A DNA stretch of 64,000 nucleotides. It comes from CAIMUS01 sp046347625 (GTDB taxonomy: Bacteria; Pseudomonadota; Gammaproteobacteria; Competibacterales; Competibacteraceae). Shown here piece by piece: positions 41,460 through 49,968 of this stretch. Position 1 is the first letter of the stretch, and every line of letters begins with the position of its first letter. The stretch lies in NCBI GenBank assembly GCA_046347625.1, contig JAXMFU010000006.1, forward strand, positions 62,001-126,000. Direction: 5' to 3'. The notes beneath the pieces are model-generated. The model saw nothing but the letters and a program-made list of their open reading frames with translations. It had not been told where the DNA came from and searched no databases. The translations under genes were made by a program, and so were the position numbers.

Positions 41460-43367
41460 TCAGCGCGTCAGTGTCGCTAACAGTTTGTTCAAGCGCTGCA
41501 CGAAGCTGGCCGGATCTTCCAATTGGCCGCCTTCCGCCAGCATCGCCTGCTCGAACAGCAGGTGCGTCCAGTCGCTGAAGCGCTCTTCGTCCTGTTCTTC
41601 TTTAAGCCGACCGATCAGGAAATGCTGGGGATTCAGTTCCAGATACGGCTTGTTCATGGGTACGGCATGGCCGACCTCCTTGAGCAGGCGCTCCAGATGG
41701 GTACTCATGGCGTAGTCATCAGCTACCAGACAGGCGGGCGAATCGGTCAGCCGCTTGGAGATGCGTACGCCGCTGACTTTATCGTCCAGCGTCTTCTTGA
41801 CCCGCTCCAGCAAATCCTTGAAAGCCGCCTCCACCTGCTTGTGTTCCTGCTTCTCAGCCTCGGTCTCGGTCTTTTCCAGCGTATCCAGCGCACCCTTGGC
41901 CACCGACTGGAAGGTTTTACCCTGAAACTCGGTCAGATGGGCCACCAGCCATTCATCCACTCGCTCATGCAGTAGCAGCACTTCGATGCCCTTCTTGCGG
42001 AAAATTTCCAAATGCGGACTGTGTCTGGCGGCGGCATAACTGTCGGCGGTAATGTAATAAATCTTATCCTGGCCTTCCTGCATCCGACCGATATACGCCT
42101 CCAGCGAGACGGTCGCCTCGGCGCTGTCGGTCTGGGTGGAGGCGAAGCGGAGCAGCTTGGCGATCTGCTCCCGATTGCTGTAATCCTCGGCGGGTCCTTC
42201 CTTGAGTACCCGGCCGAATTCCTTCCAGAAGGCGTTGTACTTCTCGGGCTGATCCTTGGCCAGGTCCTCCAGCAGCCCCAGCACTTTCTTCGCCGAGCCG
42301 GCGCGGATACTGTCGATCACTTTGCTGCTCTGGAGAATTTCACGGGACACATTCAGCGGCAGGTCGTTGGAATCGATGACCCCGCGCACGAAGCGCAGAT
42401 ACCGGGGCATCAGTTTTTCCGCATCTTCCATGATAAAGACGCGCTGCACATAGAGCTTCACGCCATGGCGCTGTTCCCGGTCCCAAAGATCGAAAGGCGC
42501 ATGGCTGGGGATATACAGCAGCGAGGTATATTCCAATTTGCCTTCCACCCGGTTATGGGTCCAGGCCAGGGGCTCCTCGAAATCGTGGGCGACATGCTTG
42601 TAGAATTCCTTGTATTCCTCGTCCGTAATCTCGTTCTTGGGACGGGTCCAGAAGGCCGAGGCGCGATTGACCGTTTCCTCGACCCGTTCGGGTTTTTCAT
42701 CCTCCTTCTCGGCCGGCTTCTCCACCGTCATTACGATCGGCAGGTTGATATGGTCGGAATACTTGGCGATGATGCCGCGCAGCCGCCATTCTTCCAGAAA
42801 TTCATCCTCGCCCTCGCGCAGATGCAGCGTGACTTCGGTGCCGCGCGTGGGTTTTTCGACGGTCTCGATGCTGTAGTCGCTTTCGCCTTTGGATTCCCAG
42901 CGCACCCCATGCTCCGGTCCCAGACCGGCGCGGCGGGTCAGCAGGGTCACCTTGTCGGCGACGATAAAGCTGGAATAGAAACCCACGCCGAACTGGCCGA
43001 TCAGCTGGGCATCTTTGCTCTGATCGCCGGTCAGTTGCTCGACGAACCGCCGGGTGCCGGAACGGGCGATGATGCCGATATTGTCGATCACCTCTTGGCG
43101 GCTCATCCCGATGCCATTATCGGCCACAGTCAGGGTGCGCGCCGCTTTATCGAAAGCCACGCGGATTTGCAGTTTGGGATCGCCCTCATACAGGGCGTCA
43201 TCGGACAAAGCCTCGAAGCGCAGCTTCTCGCAGGCGTCGGATGCATTGGAAATCAATTCACGCAGGAAAATCTCTTTGTGGGAATACAGGGAATGCACCA
43301 CCAGATGCAGCAGTTGCTGCACTTCGGCCTGAAACCCCAGATTTTCCTTATGGCTGGCAACCGTCAT
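41460..43367 (-). CDS. htpG: Molecular chaperone HtpG (Hsp90)
   Basis: 635-residue cytosolic Hsp90. The N-terminal GHKL ATPase shows ELISNASDACEKLRFEALSD, VADNGIGMSRQEVIDNIG and GQFGVGFYSSFIVADKV. The middle domain has YIPSHAPFDLW and PLNVSREILQSSKVIDSIRA, and the C-terminal dimerisation domain follows. Length is normal. GGAGGATAACGTA precedes ATG 43367, and a very good heat-shock promoter lies 47-74 bases upstream. Solitary gene, as usual. Confidence 0.97.
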   Translation of the reverse strand: MTVASHKENLGFQAEVQQLLHLVVHSLYSHKEIFLRELISNASDACEKLRFEALSDDALYEGDPKLQIRVAFDKAARTLTVADNGIGMSRQEVIDNIGIIARSGTRRFVEQLTGDQSKDAQLIGQFGVGFYSSFIVADKVTLLTRRAGLGPEHGVRWESKGESDYSIETVEKPTRGTEVTLHLREGEDEFLEEWRLRGIIAKYSDHINLPIVMTVEKPAEKEDEKPERVEETVNRASAFWTRPKNEITDEEYKEFYKHVAHDFEEPLAWTHNRVEGKLEYTSLLYIPSHAPFDLWDREQRHGVKLYVQRVFIMEDAEKLMPRYLRFVRGVIDSNDLPLNVSREILQSSKVIDSIRAGSAKKVLGLLEDLAKDQPEKYNAFWKEFGRVLKEGPAEDYSNREQIAKLLRFASTQTDSAEATVSLEAYIGRMQEGQDKIYYITADSYAAARHSPHLEIFRKKGIEVLLLHERVDEWLVAHLTEFQGKTFQSVAKGALDTLEKTETEAEKQEHKQVEAAFKDLLERVKKTLDDKVSGVRISKRLTDSPACLVADDYAMSTHLERLLKEVGHAVPMNKPYLELNPQHFLIGRLKEEQDEERFSDWTHLLFEQAMLAEGGQLEDPASFVQRLNKLLATLTR

Positions 43368-43413
43368 TACGTTATCCTCCGGATCAAGCAGTTATAGTCG
43401 ATGCCTGAGCACG

Positions 43414-43441
43414 AAATAGGGGCGGTTGGCGGGATTTCAAG
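43414..43441 (-). promoter_or_regulatory. Sigma-32 (heat-shock) promoter of htpG
   Basis: On the minus strand CTTGAAA (43441-43435), a 12-base spacer, then CCCCTATTT (43422-43414). This matches the RpoH consensus CTTGAAA / CCCCATnT with the same 12-base spacing as E. coli groE. The distance from the -10 to the ATG is about 47 bases. Confidence 0.85.
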
Positions 43442-43490
43442 TAGGGCATAACCACCTCGGCGCTGCGCGTCACCGCTCCTTGATAAGTCT

Positions 43491-43563
43491 GTAGGAGCGA
43501 GCTGGCTCGCGAAGCAAACGGTTGAGGTAATCCGATGCTATTCGCGAGCCAGCTCGCTCCTAC
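43491..43563. repeat. REP palindrome GTAGGAGCGAGC family
   Basis: GTAGGAGCGAGCTGGCTCGC ... GCGAGCCAGCTCGCTCCTAC: 20-base inverted arms around a 33-base loop. It lies between cbs and htpG, nine bases past the cbs stop codon. This family is common in Pseudomonas and relatives. Confidence 0.92.
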
Positions 43564-43572
43564 ACCAGCATC

Positions 43573-44955
43573 CTACCTCATCCGCCGGCGCAAATAATTG
43601 AGCAGATCGATCCGGGTGATAATCCCTGAAAATTCATCACTTTCCTTGACAATCGCCACCATACCCCTATCGAAAATCGGCAGTAGGGCCGCCAGTGGCG
43701 CAGCGGGGGAAACGGTTTGCAGTTCGCGACTCATGATCCCGCCGACCGGTTCGTGAAAACGGGACTCGTCATCGAACACTTTCAGCAGAATATCTTCCTC
43801 GTCCACAATGCCGACGATCCGGTTGCCGTCCAGCACCGGCAGTTGCGATACATCGTACAGCTTCATCCGGGCATAAGCGGTCAGAACCTTATCGTCCGGG
43901 GCCAGGGTCACGGTGGCCCGGTCCCGATGCCGGCGGGCGATCAAATCGCGCAAATCGCCATAGCTGTCCCGCTGGATGAAGCCCTGATCCAGCATCCAGT
44001 AATCATTGTAGACTTTGGACAGGTACTTGTTGCCGCTGTCACAGACGAAGGTCACGACCCGTTTGGGTTGGGTCTGTTCACGGCAATACCGCAAGGCCGC
44101 CGCGATCAGCGTACCGGAAGAGGTCCCGGCAAGGATACCTTCCCGGCGCAGTAATTCCCGGCAGGCCGCGAAGGCGTCGGCATCGGCAATGGTATAGGCC
44201 TGCCTGACCCGGCTCAAATCGCAGATCGGCGGAATAAAATCCTCGCCGATGCCTTCCACCAGCCAGGAACCGACCTCGGTGGCGACTTCACCGGTCTTTA
44301 CATAATGCGCCAGCACCGAACCTTGCGGGTCGGCCAGCACCATTTCCACCTGCGGCGCCAGCCGCGCGAAGCAACGGCTCAAACCGGTCACCGTGCCACC
44401 GGAACCCACCCCGCATACCACCGCGTCCAGATCGTGGTTCATCTGTTCCCAGATTTCAGGACCGGTCGTCGTTTCATGCGCCAGTGGATTGGCGGGATTA
44501 TTGAACTGGTTGACATAAAACGCATTGGGAGTCTCTGCGGCCAGCTTTTCGGCCTTGTCCTGATAATAGTCGGGATGGCCCTTGCCGACATCGGAGCGGG
44601 TGATGATGACTTCCGCGCCGAGTGCCTTGAGATGGCTGATTTTCTCCAGGCTCATTTTATCCGGAATCACCAGCAACAGCCGGTAGCCCTTCTGCGCGGC
44701 CACCAGTGCCAGACCGAGACCGGTATTGCCGGCGGTCGCTTCGATCAGCGTGCCACCGGGCGCGATTTTCCCCTCACGCTCGGCGGCCTGAATCATCGAT
44801 AGACCGATTCGATCCTTGATGGAGCCACCCGGATTCTGACTTTCCAGCTTGACGAACAGCCGACAGGGACCGGTATCCAGTCGCCTGAGTTCGACAATGG
44901 GAGTGTTGCCGATCAATTCCAGGACATTGCCAACCGCCGGTTGTAGACTTGCCAT
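43573..44955 (-). CDS. Cystathionine beta-synthase-like PLP enzyme with C-terminal CBS pair
   Basis: 460 residues. The fold-type II PLP domain carries the Schiff-base lysine in NPGGSIKDRIG, the Asn/Thr loop EATAGNTGLGLALVA, and the phosphate-binding GVGSGGTVTG. From about residue 335 a tandem CBS module follows (ATVTLAPDDKVLTAYARMKL; GGIMSRELQTVSPAAPLAAL), the length and layout of cystathionine beta-synthase rather than plain cysteine synthase. It would join serine or O-acetylserine with homocysteine, or make cysteine. The bacterial enzymes vary and the substrate is not provable here. GAGGGT precedes ATG 44955. Confidence 0.88.
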   Translation of the reverse strand: MASLQPAVGNVLELIGNTPIVELRRLDTGPCRLFVKLESQNPGGSIKDRIGLSMIQAAEREGKIAPGGTLIEATAGNTGLGLALVAAQKGYRLLLVIPDKMSLEKISHLKALGAEVIITRSDVGKGHPDYYQDKAEKLAAETPNAFYVNQFNNPANPLAHETTTGPEIWEQMNHDLDAVVCGVGSGGTVTGLSRCFARLAPQVEMVLADPQGSVLAHYVKTGEVATEVGSWLVEGIGEDFIPPICDLSRVRQAYTIADADAFAACRELLRREGILAGTSSGTLIAAALRYCREQTQPKRVVTFVCDSGNKYLSKVYNDYWMLDQGFIQRDSYGDLRDLIARRHRDRATVTLAPDDKVLTAYARMKLYDVSQLPVLDGNRIVGIVDEEDILLKVFDDESRFHEPVGGIMSRELQTVSPAAPLAALLPIFDRGMVAIVKESDEFSGIITRIDLLNYLRRRMR

Positions 44956-44989
44956 GACGAGACCCTCTGTTTGCGCCGGACCATTGAAA

Positions 44990-45135
44990 AAGGGCGTAAC
45001 CAGTCGGGCGCTCGATCACCCTTTCAAGGCGTCTGTAGGAGCGAGCTTGCTCGCGAATAACGCCGGCTTGCCGGCGACCGTTGCATTCGCGAGCAAGCTC
45101 GCTCCTACGCCAGCGCGGGCGACTGGTTACGCCCA
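44990..45135. repeat. Nested palindrome: GTAGGAGCGAGC REP inside a larger inverted repeat
   Basis: The inner REP is GTAGGAGCGAGCTTGCTCGC ... GAGCAAGCTCGCTCCTAC at 45035-45108, with a further GCCGGCTTGCCGGC hairpin in its loop. The outer arms GGGCGTAACCAGTCG (from about 44992) and CGACTGGTTACGCCC (to about 45134) are complementary. It lies between the divergent cbs-like and TPR genes. Confidence 0.85.
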
Positions 45136-45328
45136 TTGAAAAAGAGCATAGCGAGTTTAAGCCATAGTGCAAGTGACCCCGGACGGCAGACACGGGATCG
45201 GTATGTCGATGCTATTATTGGTCCCCGCATACGGTGGCAAGGTTGCCGGTATTGTCAAAATCATGAGTATTCGAAATTATTCCACGCCATTCCAAGTCAT
45301 CGCTTGTCCATCCCAGCGAGGTATCAGC

Positions 45329-46534
45329 GTGATCGCACGCCGCTTTACCCTGTTGCTCGGTCTACTCCTGGCCCTGCCGGGAACGCCTCAGGTCCTGTTG
45401 GCCGCCACCCTGGGAAAGGATGTCCCCCTGGAGTTGGAAGAAGCCTGGCAGAAAAACCCGCAAGATGTGGAACTGGGGCTTACCTTGCTCCGCTATTACC
45501 TTAAGCAGCAGGACAATCCTCACACGCTGGCGCTGGCCCGGCAGTTATATGCCATGCAACCCGGCAATACGGAAGTGCTCAAGGCGCTGGTCGTCACCCT
45601 GCTGGCTACCGATGACACGGACGCCGCTTTGGAACAAGCCGAAAGACTGACCCAGTTGCAGGCAAATTCCCCGGATGCCTGGTATTTGCTGGGGTTGGCG
45701 TATATAAAAAAATCGGATAATGCATCGGCGCACCGGGCTTTGGAACGGGCGATAGCGCTGGACCCCATTAACTTTTTACTCCCGCTGGAAACCGAAGCCC
45801 GCCTGTACCTACGCGAGCAAAAATATAAGGAGGCACTGAAGATTGCCCGTACCCTTCAGACCCGCTTCCCCGCCTTGCCCGCCGGCTATCAATTGGAGGG
45901 AGATATCTCCAGCCGGCAACAGGATTTTATCAAGGCGGCTACCGCCTATCAGGCCGCTTATCGCAAGGCGCCCAGTGCCGCCTTAGCGTTATCCCTGGCC
46001 CGAGCTCAATGGCAAGGCCAAAAGCCGACGGCCGCGGTGCAATCCCTGCGCGATTGGCTGGCGGCGCACCCTGAAGACACACCCGTCAGGACACAGCTCG
46101 TTACCTATCTGGAACAACTGCAACGCCCGGCCGAAGCCATTGCCGAATACGAACGTCTGCTCGAAAAGAACCCGAACGATGTGGATGTGCTCAACAACCT
46201 GGCCTGGCTGTATCAGAAAACCGGTAATCCGCGAGCGCTCCCCTCTGCCGAGCGAGCCGCACAACTGGTTCCGGATCGTGCCGATGTGGCCGACACCCTG
46301 GGTTGGATTCTGATTCAAAACAATCGGCTTCAGCGGGGTATGGAACTGTTGCAGCGGGCGGCGGCACAAGTACCCGATAACCGGGTTGTTCGCTACCATC
46401 TGGCCGTCGCCCAGGCGAAAGCCGGCAATACCGCCGAGGCGCGCCAGGCGCTGCAAGCATTATTGGATTCCGGCGAGCACTTCGAGGGAAGAGAAGAAGC
46501 CGGTGTGCTGCTCAAGACTTTGAAACAGCCATAG
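45329..46534 (+). CDS. Periplasmic TPR-repeat protein (PrsT-like C-terminus)
   Basis: 401 residues from GTG 45329, chosen because GCGAGG lies seven bases upstream and it gives a clean signal peptide (RRFTLLLGLLLALPGTPQVL). The frame is open further upstream to 45167. About ten TPR units fill the protein (ALEQAERLTQLQANSPDAWY; AIAEYERLLEKNPNDVDVLN). The end, NNLAWLYQKTGNPRALPSAE ... ADVADTLGWILIQNNRLQRG ... ARQALQALLDSGEHF, resembles the C-terminus of PrsT, a TPR protein of exosortase/PEP-CTERM clusters. A PEP-CTERM gene remnant follows 400 bases downstream. A role in exopolysaccharide or PEP-CTERM export is inference. Confidence 0.82.
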   Translation: MIARRFTLLLGLLLALPGTPQVLLAATLGKDVPLELEEAWQKNPQDVELGLTLLRYYLKQQDNPHTLALARQLYAMQPGNTEVLKALVVTLLATDDTDAALEQAERLTQLQANSPDAWYLLGLAYIKKSDNASAHRALERAIALDPINFLLPLETEARLYLREQKYKEALKIARTLQTRFPALPAGYQLEGDISSRQQDFIKAATAYQAAYRKAPSAALALSLARAQWQGQKPTAAVQSLRDWLAAHPEDTPVRTQLVTYLEQLQRPAEAIAEYERLLEKNPNDVDVLNNLAWLYQKTGNPRALPSAERAAQLVPDRADVADTLGWILIQNNRLQRGMELLQRAAAQVPDNRVVRYHLAVAQAKAGNTAEARQALQALLDSGEHFEGREEAGVLLKTLKQP

Positions 46535-46937
46535 GTCAGTGGTAAAGCTACGCTTCCAAACCCGTAGATTAAGATACAAGGATGGGTAGAACGAAGCACA
46601 AGCGGAGCGAAACCCATCCTTGTCGGGTCTGCGAAAACGATGGGTTTCGCGGCACTACGCTCTGCTCTACCCGTCCTACCACTTCTGTAGCGCAGTAGGG
46701 TGGGCACAGCCCACCTTTTGTTGCAGAATCAAAAAAATAAGGTGGGCCATGCCCACCCTACACCGCTGCTCGCGACCGCGCCGGCGTGCCGGCGCCCGCT
46801 CAAGTCGCGAGCCGGGCTCGCTCCTACCGGGGCTTTAAAGGGACGTTGTCAGCACTTGACGGTCCATAGCGCGCTCGACGGGTTACGCCCATTTGATTCA
46901 CCCATCCCGTTTGCTATCTAAGATGGCAAATATCAGG
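46535..46937. other. Intergenic gap filled with dispersed repeats
   Basis: 46578-46680 holds GGATGGGTAGAACGAAGC and GATGGGTTTCGCGGCACTAC with complementary halves, a repeat type common between genes in environmental proteobacteria. A BIME is at 46695-46761. A degenerate GCTCGCGACCGC ... CGCGAGCCGGGCTCGCTCC relative of the GTAGGAGCGAGC family ends near 46826. No gene is supported. Confidence 0.6.
46695..46761. repeat. REP pair (BIME), GTAGGGTGGGC family
   Basis: GTAGGGTGGGCACAGCCCAC and an inverted GGTGGGCCATGCCCACCCTA separated by an A-rich spacer. It is the same pair arrangement that flanks the RAYT gene at 12.5-13.6 kb. Confidence 0.88.
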
Positions 46938-47575
46938 CTACGTCATAGTTTCCACCCGGCGCCGTCTACCGGCGAACAGAACCATCCCGCCCGCGGCGAA
47001 CAGGAGCAGACTGGCCGGCTCGGGCACTATGCTGTAGTTGTCCACGTTGCCGGTCCCAGTAAAGATCGCTGTATCAGAAAGCCCAGGGTTTAGGTTAAAT
47101 AACAACAGGGCAATCGCCGCCAGGGGGCCATAGTTGTAGAGGGATTGCGTCACATCGAGCAGAAAATCGAAGGCTGCCGTGTCACCACTTCCGGCAACAC
47201 CAAAGGCCGTAATATTGCCTGCCAGCAAGGTAATTTGAGGGTGGTGTCGCGAAATAGCAGCGTACCGCTCAAGAAGGCATTATTCTTCGTAGGATCGGTT
47301 TTAACCTCCAGCTTGTAATCATAATCGCTGGTGGTTGGCAACCCGACAGTATCCAGTGAGAATCCTGTATTACCTGTCTGAGTCACTGTCAGGGTTCCCG
47401 GAATACTTCCAGCGCCAGGAACGAAGCTGATCGCTGCATCCTGGACTGCAATATCAGGAGAGGCAGGCGGAGGCAGGTTCAACGGGCTGGGGAAGGCCTG
47501 CACGGCCCCGCTCGATAACAGGCCGGCCGCCAGCAGCGCCAGCTTCCAAGTATGATTTTGAGATTTCTGCTTCAC
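46938..47575 (-). pseudogene. PEP-CTERM protein gene with a single frameshift
   Basis: Start GTG 47575 behind GGGAG encodes a signal peptide (KLALLAAGLLSSGAVQA) and about 100 residues of an exported protein up to TLLFRDTTL. At about 47232 one base is missing near CTCAAATT. Coding resumes in another frame as ITLLAGNITAFGVAGSG and runs to an excellent PEP-CTERM tail: VPEPASLLLFAAGGMVLFAG then RRRRVE. One inserted base joins both halves into a ~211-residue protein. It is either a recent mutation in a short A run or a sequencing error. Confidence 0.88.
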
Positions 47576-47907
47576 GTTGACTCCCAGTGGGGTTATCGAT
47601 TCTTCAACAAGAGAGTTTACTATTTTTATTCTACAATGACCGCGTTTGGCCAACTGTAGTGTGCAATTAAAGCAGAATCTGCCCGATAGGTGGCACCGGT
47701 CGGGCAACAGCAAAACGTTGCCCGACTTACCAGGCTGTCGAGCACATCCTATATCCGACCGACGATGACGCCAACAGTCCCGCAGTTGTTCGAACCAGGG
47801 ATTGCCGAGTGGTAGGTCGGTCGCAGGACGTGCCCCACCTACCAGGTTACTTGCAGCAGCTAGCTAAGCCTGCATATAAGTTATAAAATCATTCCAGCTT
47901 ATTACTT
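47576..47907. other. Intergenic gap with REP-like repeats
   Basis: Contains two loosely palindromic elements: GTCGGGCAACAGCAAAACGT/GCCCGAC around 47699-47726 and GTAGGTCGGTCGCAGGACGT ... CACCTACC around 47811-47845. ATATAAGTTATAAAATCATT near 47875 is AT-rich and may hold the rpmE2 promoter. No gene is supported. Confidence 0.45.
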
Positions 47908-47948
47908 TTACTTCTAACTTTTACTTCTAACTTTTACTTCTAACTTTT
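47908..47948. repeat. 13-bp tandem repeat upstream of rpmE2
   Basis: TTACTTCTAACTT occurs three times in tandem plus two bases (47908-47948), with a degenerate copy before it. It ends 41 bases before the rpmE2 start codon. Confidence 0.88.
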
Positions 47949-47989
47949 GCCGCTAAATGGCGCCAACCGTTGGCTCGAGGTTTTAACCC

Positions 47990-48235
47990 ATGAAAAAAGG
48001 TATCCATCCCGACTACCGGGAAGTGGTTTTCCAGGACATCTCGACGGGCTTTACCTTCCTCACCCGCTCCACGATCAAGTCCAAAGAAACCACGACGTGG
48101 AATGATGGCAAGGAGTATCCTCTGGTCAAGGTGGAGGTTTCCAGCCAATCCCATCCTTTCTATACTGGAAAACAGAAAATCGTCGACACTGCCGGTCGTG
48201 TCGACCGCTTTCGCCGCAAGTACGGTTTGTCCTGA
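47990..48235 (+). CDS. rpmE2: 50S ribosomal protein L31, type B
   Basis: 81 residues: MKKGIHPDYREVVFQDISTG, then TIKSKETTTWNDGKEYPLVK, ending AGRVDRFRRKYGL. No CxxC pairs are present, so this is the zinc-free paralogue (C-minus form) that in many bacteria is made when zinc is short and then replaces the zinc-binding L31. Its promoter region has a 13-base tandem repeat. No convincing Zur box was recognised. Confidence 0.95.
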   Translation: MKKGIHPDYREVVFQDISTGFTFLTRSTIKSKETTTWNDGKEYPLVKVEVSSQSHPFYTGKQKIVDTAGRVDRFRRKYGLS

Positions 48236-48568
48236 AAAACCTTACAATTCTCTGCCGGCAAGGTCCAGGCGGCTTTGCCGGTTCTCCTGGATTTTTCCAC
48301 CGACCCAACGGCTTCTGGTTCGGACGGTATCCACTACCAGACAAGCCTTTAACCTTTAACCTTTAACCTTCTTTCGTTACTACAAGACAAGCCCTGTCGC
48401 TTGGGGTATGATGCCACTTCGATCCTTAGGAGGGTCAGGGGAGTAAAACAAGAGCGGGAAAGCACGGTATTGCAGCGTGGTAAGGACGCCTTAAACCATA
48501 AGGTTCGGAGCGCCGCCTTTTCCTTAAAATTTTTGCCACAAAGTTCCCGATTTTGAGGAGGTTGCCGT
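48236..48568. other. rpmE2-gltA gap
   Basis: No gene supported. It carries a heptamer array at 48346-48370 and the presumed gltA promoter and leader. The gltA ribosome-binding site is GAGGAGG at about 48555. Confidence 0.45.
48346..48370. repeat. Heptanucleotide array (CCTTTAA), inverted copy of the GGTTAAA family
   Basis: CCTTTAA three times plus CCTT; its reverse complement is the GGTTAAA-phase repeat found after the RES gene at 33534. Here it lies in the rpmE2-gltA gap. Confidence 0.88.
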
Positions 48569-49861
48569 ATGTCTGAAGCGACTGTCACCGTTACCGACAA
48601 AAAAACCGGTAAAAGCGTTGACTTGCCCATCAAAGAGTCTGTCTATGGCGAGGCTGTAGTCGATATCGCCGGCCTGCCTAAAGAGCTTGGGTTGTTCTCC
48701 TACGACCCCGGCTTTGTCGCCACCGCCAGTTGCAGTAGCGCCATCACGTTCCTCGACGGTCCCAAAGGGGAATTGATGTACCGGGGTTATCCCATCGAGC
48801 AACTGGCCGAAAAGTGCAGCTATATCGAGGTTTGCCATCTACTGCTCAACGGTGAGTTGCCCAACGCCGGGCAATTGCGCGAGTTCAAGCACACCATCAC
48901 TTACCACACGATGCTGAACGAGAGCCTGCGCAATTTCTTCAACGGCTTCAACTACGATGCCCACCCGATGGCGATGATGTGCGGGGTGGTGGGATCGCTG
49001 GCCGCTTTCTATCACGATAAACTGGATATCCGCGATCCCGAGCACCGGATGATCACGGCTCACCGGCTGATCGCCAAAATGCCGACCATCGCCGCCGCCT
49101 GCTACAAGCACAATGTCGGCCAGCCGATCATCTACCCGCGTAATGATTTAAGTTATTGCGGCAACCTGTTGTACACGATGTTCGCAACTCCCTGCGAGGA
49201 TTACGAGGTCGATCCGATCGCCGAGGAAGCGCTCGACATCCTGTTCATTCTGCACGCCGATCATGAGCAGAATGCCTCCACCTCCACGGTACGGCTGGCC
49301 GGTTCCACCGGGGCCAATCCGTATGCCTGTATCGCCGCCGGTGTCGCCTGCCTGTGGGGACCCGCTCACGGCGGCGCCAATGAAGCGGTGCTCAAACAGC
49401 TCGCCGAGATCGGCAGCGTCGCCAATATCGATAAATATATCGCCAGGGCTAAGGATAAAAATGATTCGTTCCGGCTGATGGGCTTCGGCCACCGGGTCTA
49501 TCGCAACTTCGACCCGCGCGCCAAACTGGTCAAGGAAACCTGCCACAAGGTGCTGGCCAAATACGGCAACGACCCGCTGATGGAACTGGCCATGCGGCTG
49601 GAGGACATCGCCCTTAAGGACGATTTCTTCATCGAGCGCAAGCTTTACCCGAACGTGGACTTCTACTCGGGGATTATCTACAAGGCCCTGGGCATTCCCG
49701 TCAACATGTTCACCGTCATGTTCGCCGTTGCCCGCACCGTCGGCTGGATCAGCCATTGGATGGAAATGATGACCGAACCCAACCAGAAGATCGGTCGTCC
49801 CCGGCAGAGCTATACCGGTCCCCAGAAGCGCGATGTACCGCCGCTGGCGGAACGCAAATAA
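48569..49861 (+). CDS. gltA: Citrate synthase (type II, hexameric)
   Basis: 430 residues. It condenses oxaloacetate and acetyl-CoA, feeding the TCA cycle. The N-terminal beta-rich extension of type II enzymes is present (VTVTDKKTGKSVDLPIKES). Active-site regions: LHADHEQNASTSTVR (His), WGPAHGGANEAVLKQL (His), GFGHRVYRNFDPR, and the Asp region DFYSGIIYKALGIP. GAGGAGG precedes ATG 48569. The window also has IDH-CBS, so two successive TCA enzymes lie 20 kb apart. Confidence 0.97.
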   Translation: MSEATVTVTDKKTGKSVDLPIKESVYGEAVVDIAGLPKELGLFSYDPGFVATASCSSAITFLDGPKGELMYRGYPIEQLAEKCSYIEVCHLLLNGELPNAGQLREFKHTITYHTMLNESLRNFFNGFNYDAHPMAMMCGVVGSLAAFYHDKLDIRDPEHRMITAHRLIAKMPTIAAACYKHNVGQPIIYPRNDLSYCGNLLYTMFATPCEDYEVDPIAEEALDILFILHADHEQNASTSTVRLAGSTGANPYACIAAGVACLWGPAHGGANEAVLKQLAEIGSVANIDKYIARAKDKNDSFRLMGFGHRVYRNFDPRAKLVKETCHKVLAKYGNDPLMELAMRLEDIALKDDFFIERKLYPNVDFYSGIIYKALGIPVNMFTVMFAVARTVGWISHWMEMMTEPNQKIGRPRQSYTGPQKRDVPPLAERK

Positions 49862-49939
49862 GCGCGTTCGGTAAATTCATGCCGGTTTGATGACGTCCTC
49901 ACCCATATCAGGTCGAGGCCGTTTTTATTGAAAATTCTG

Positions 49940-49968
49940 TAGGCGCGGTGCCCGCGCCGCGCCTACAC
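49940..49968. repeat. Palindrome GTAGGCGCGG between convergent genes
   Basis: GTAGGCGCGGTGCCCGCGCC then GCGCCTAC: a tight GC-rich hairpin with GTAG/CTAC feet. It lies between the end of gltA and the end of the convergent 49969-50577 gene and may terminate both. Confidence 0.75.

Noticed and set aside
42012..43397. 461-codon open frame opposite htpG
   Set aside because: Antisense shadow of htpG; composition follows the complementary codons.
47770..47810. TGTTCGAACCA resembling a tRNA T-loop
   Set aside because: No matching acceptor or anticodon arms could be placed around it.
47870..47900. Possible Zur box before rpmE2 (AAGTTATAAAATC)
   Set aside because: Only one half-site resembles the GTTATA consensus; no dyad.
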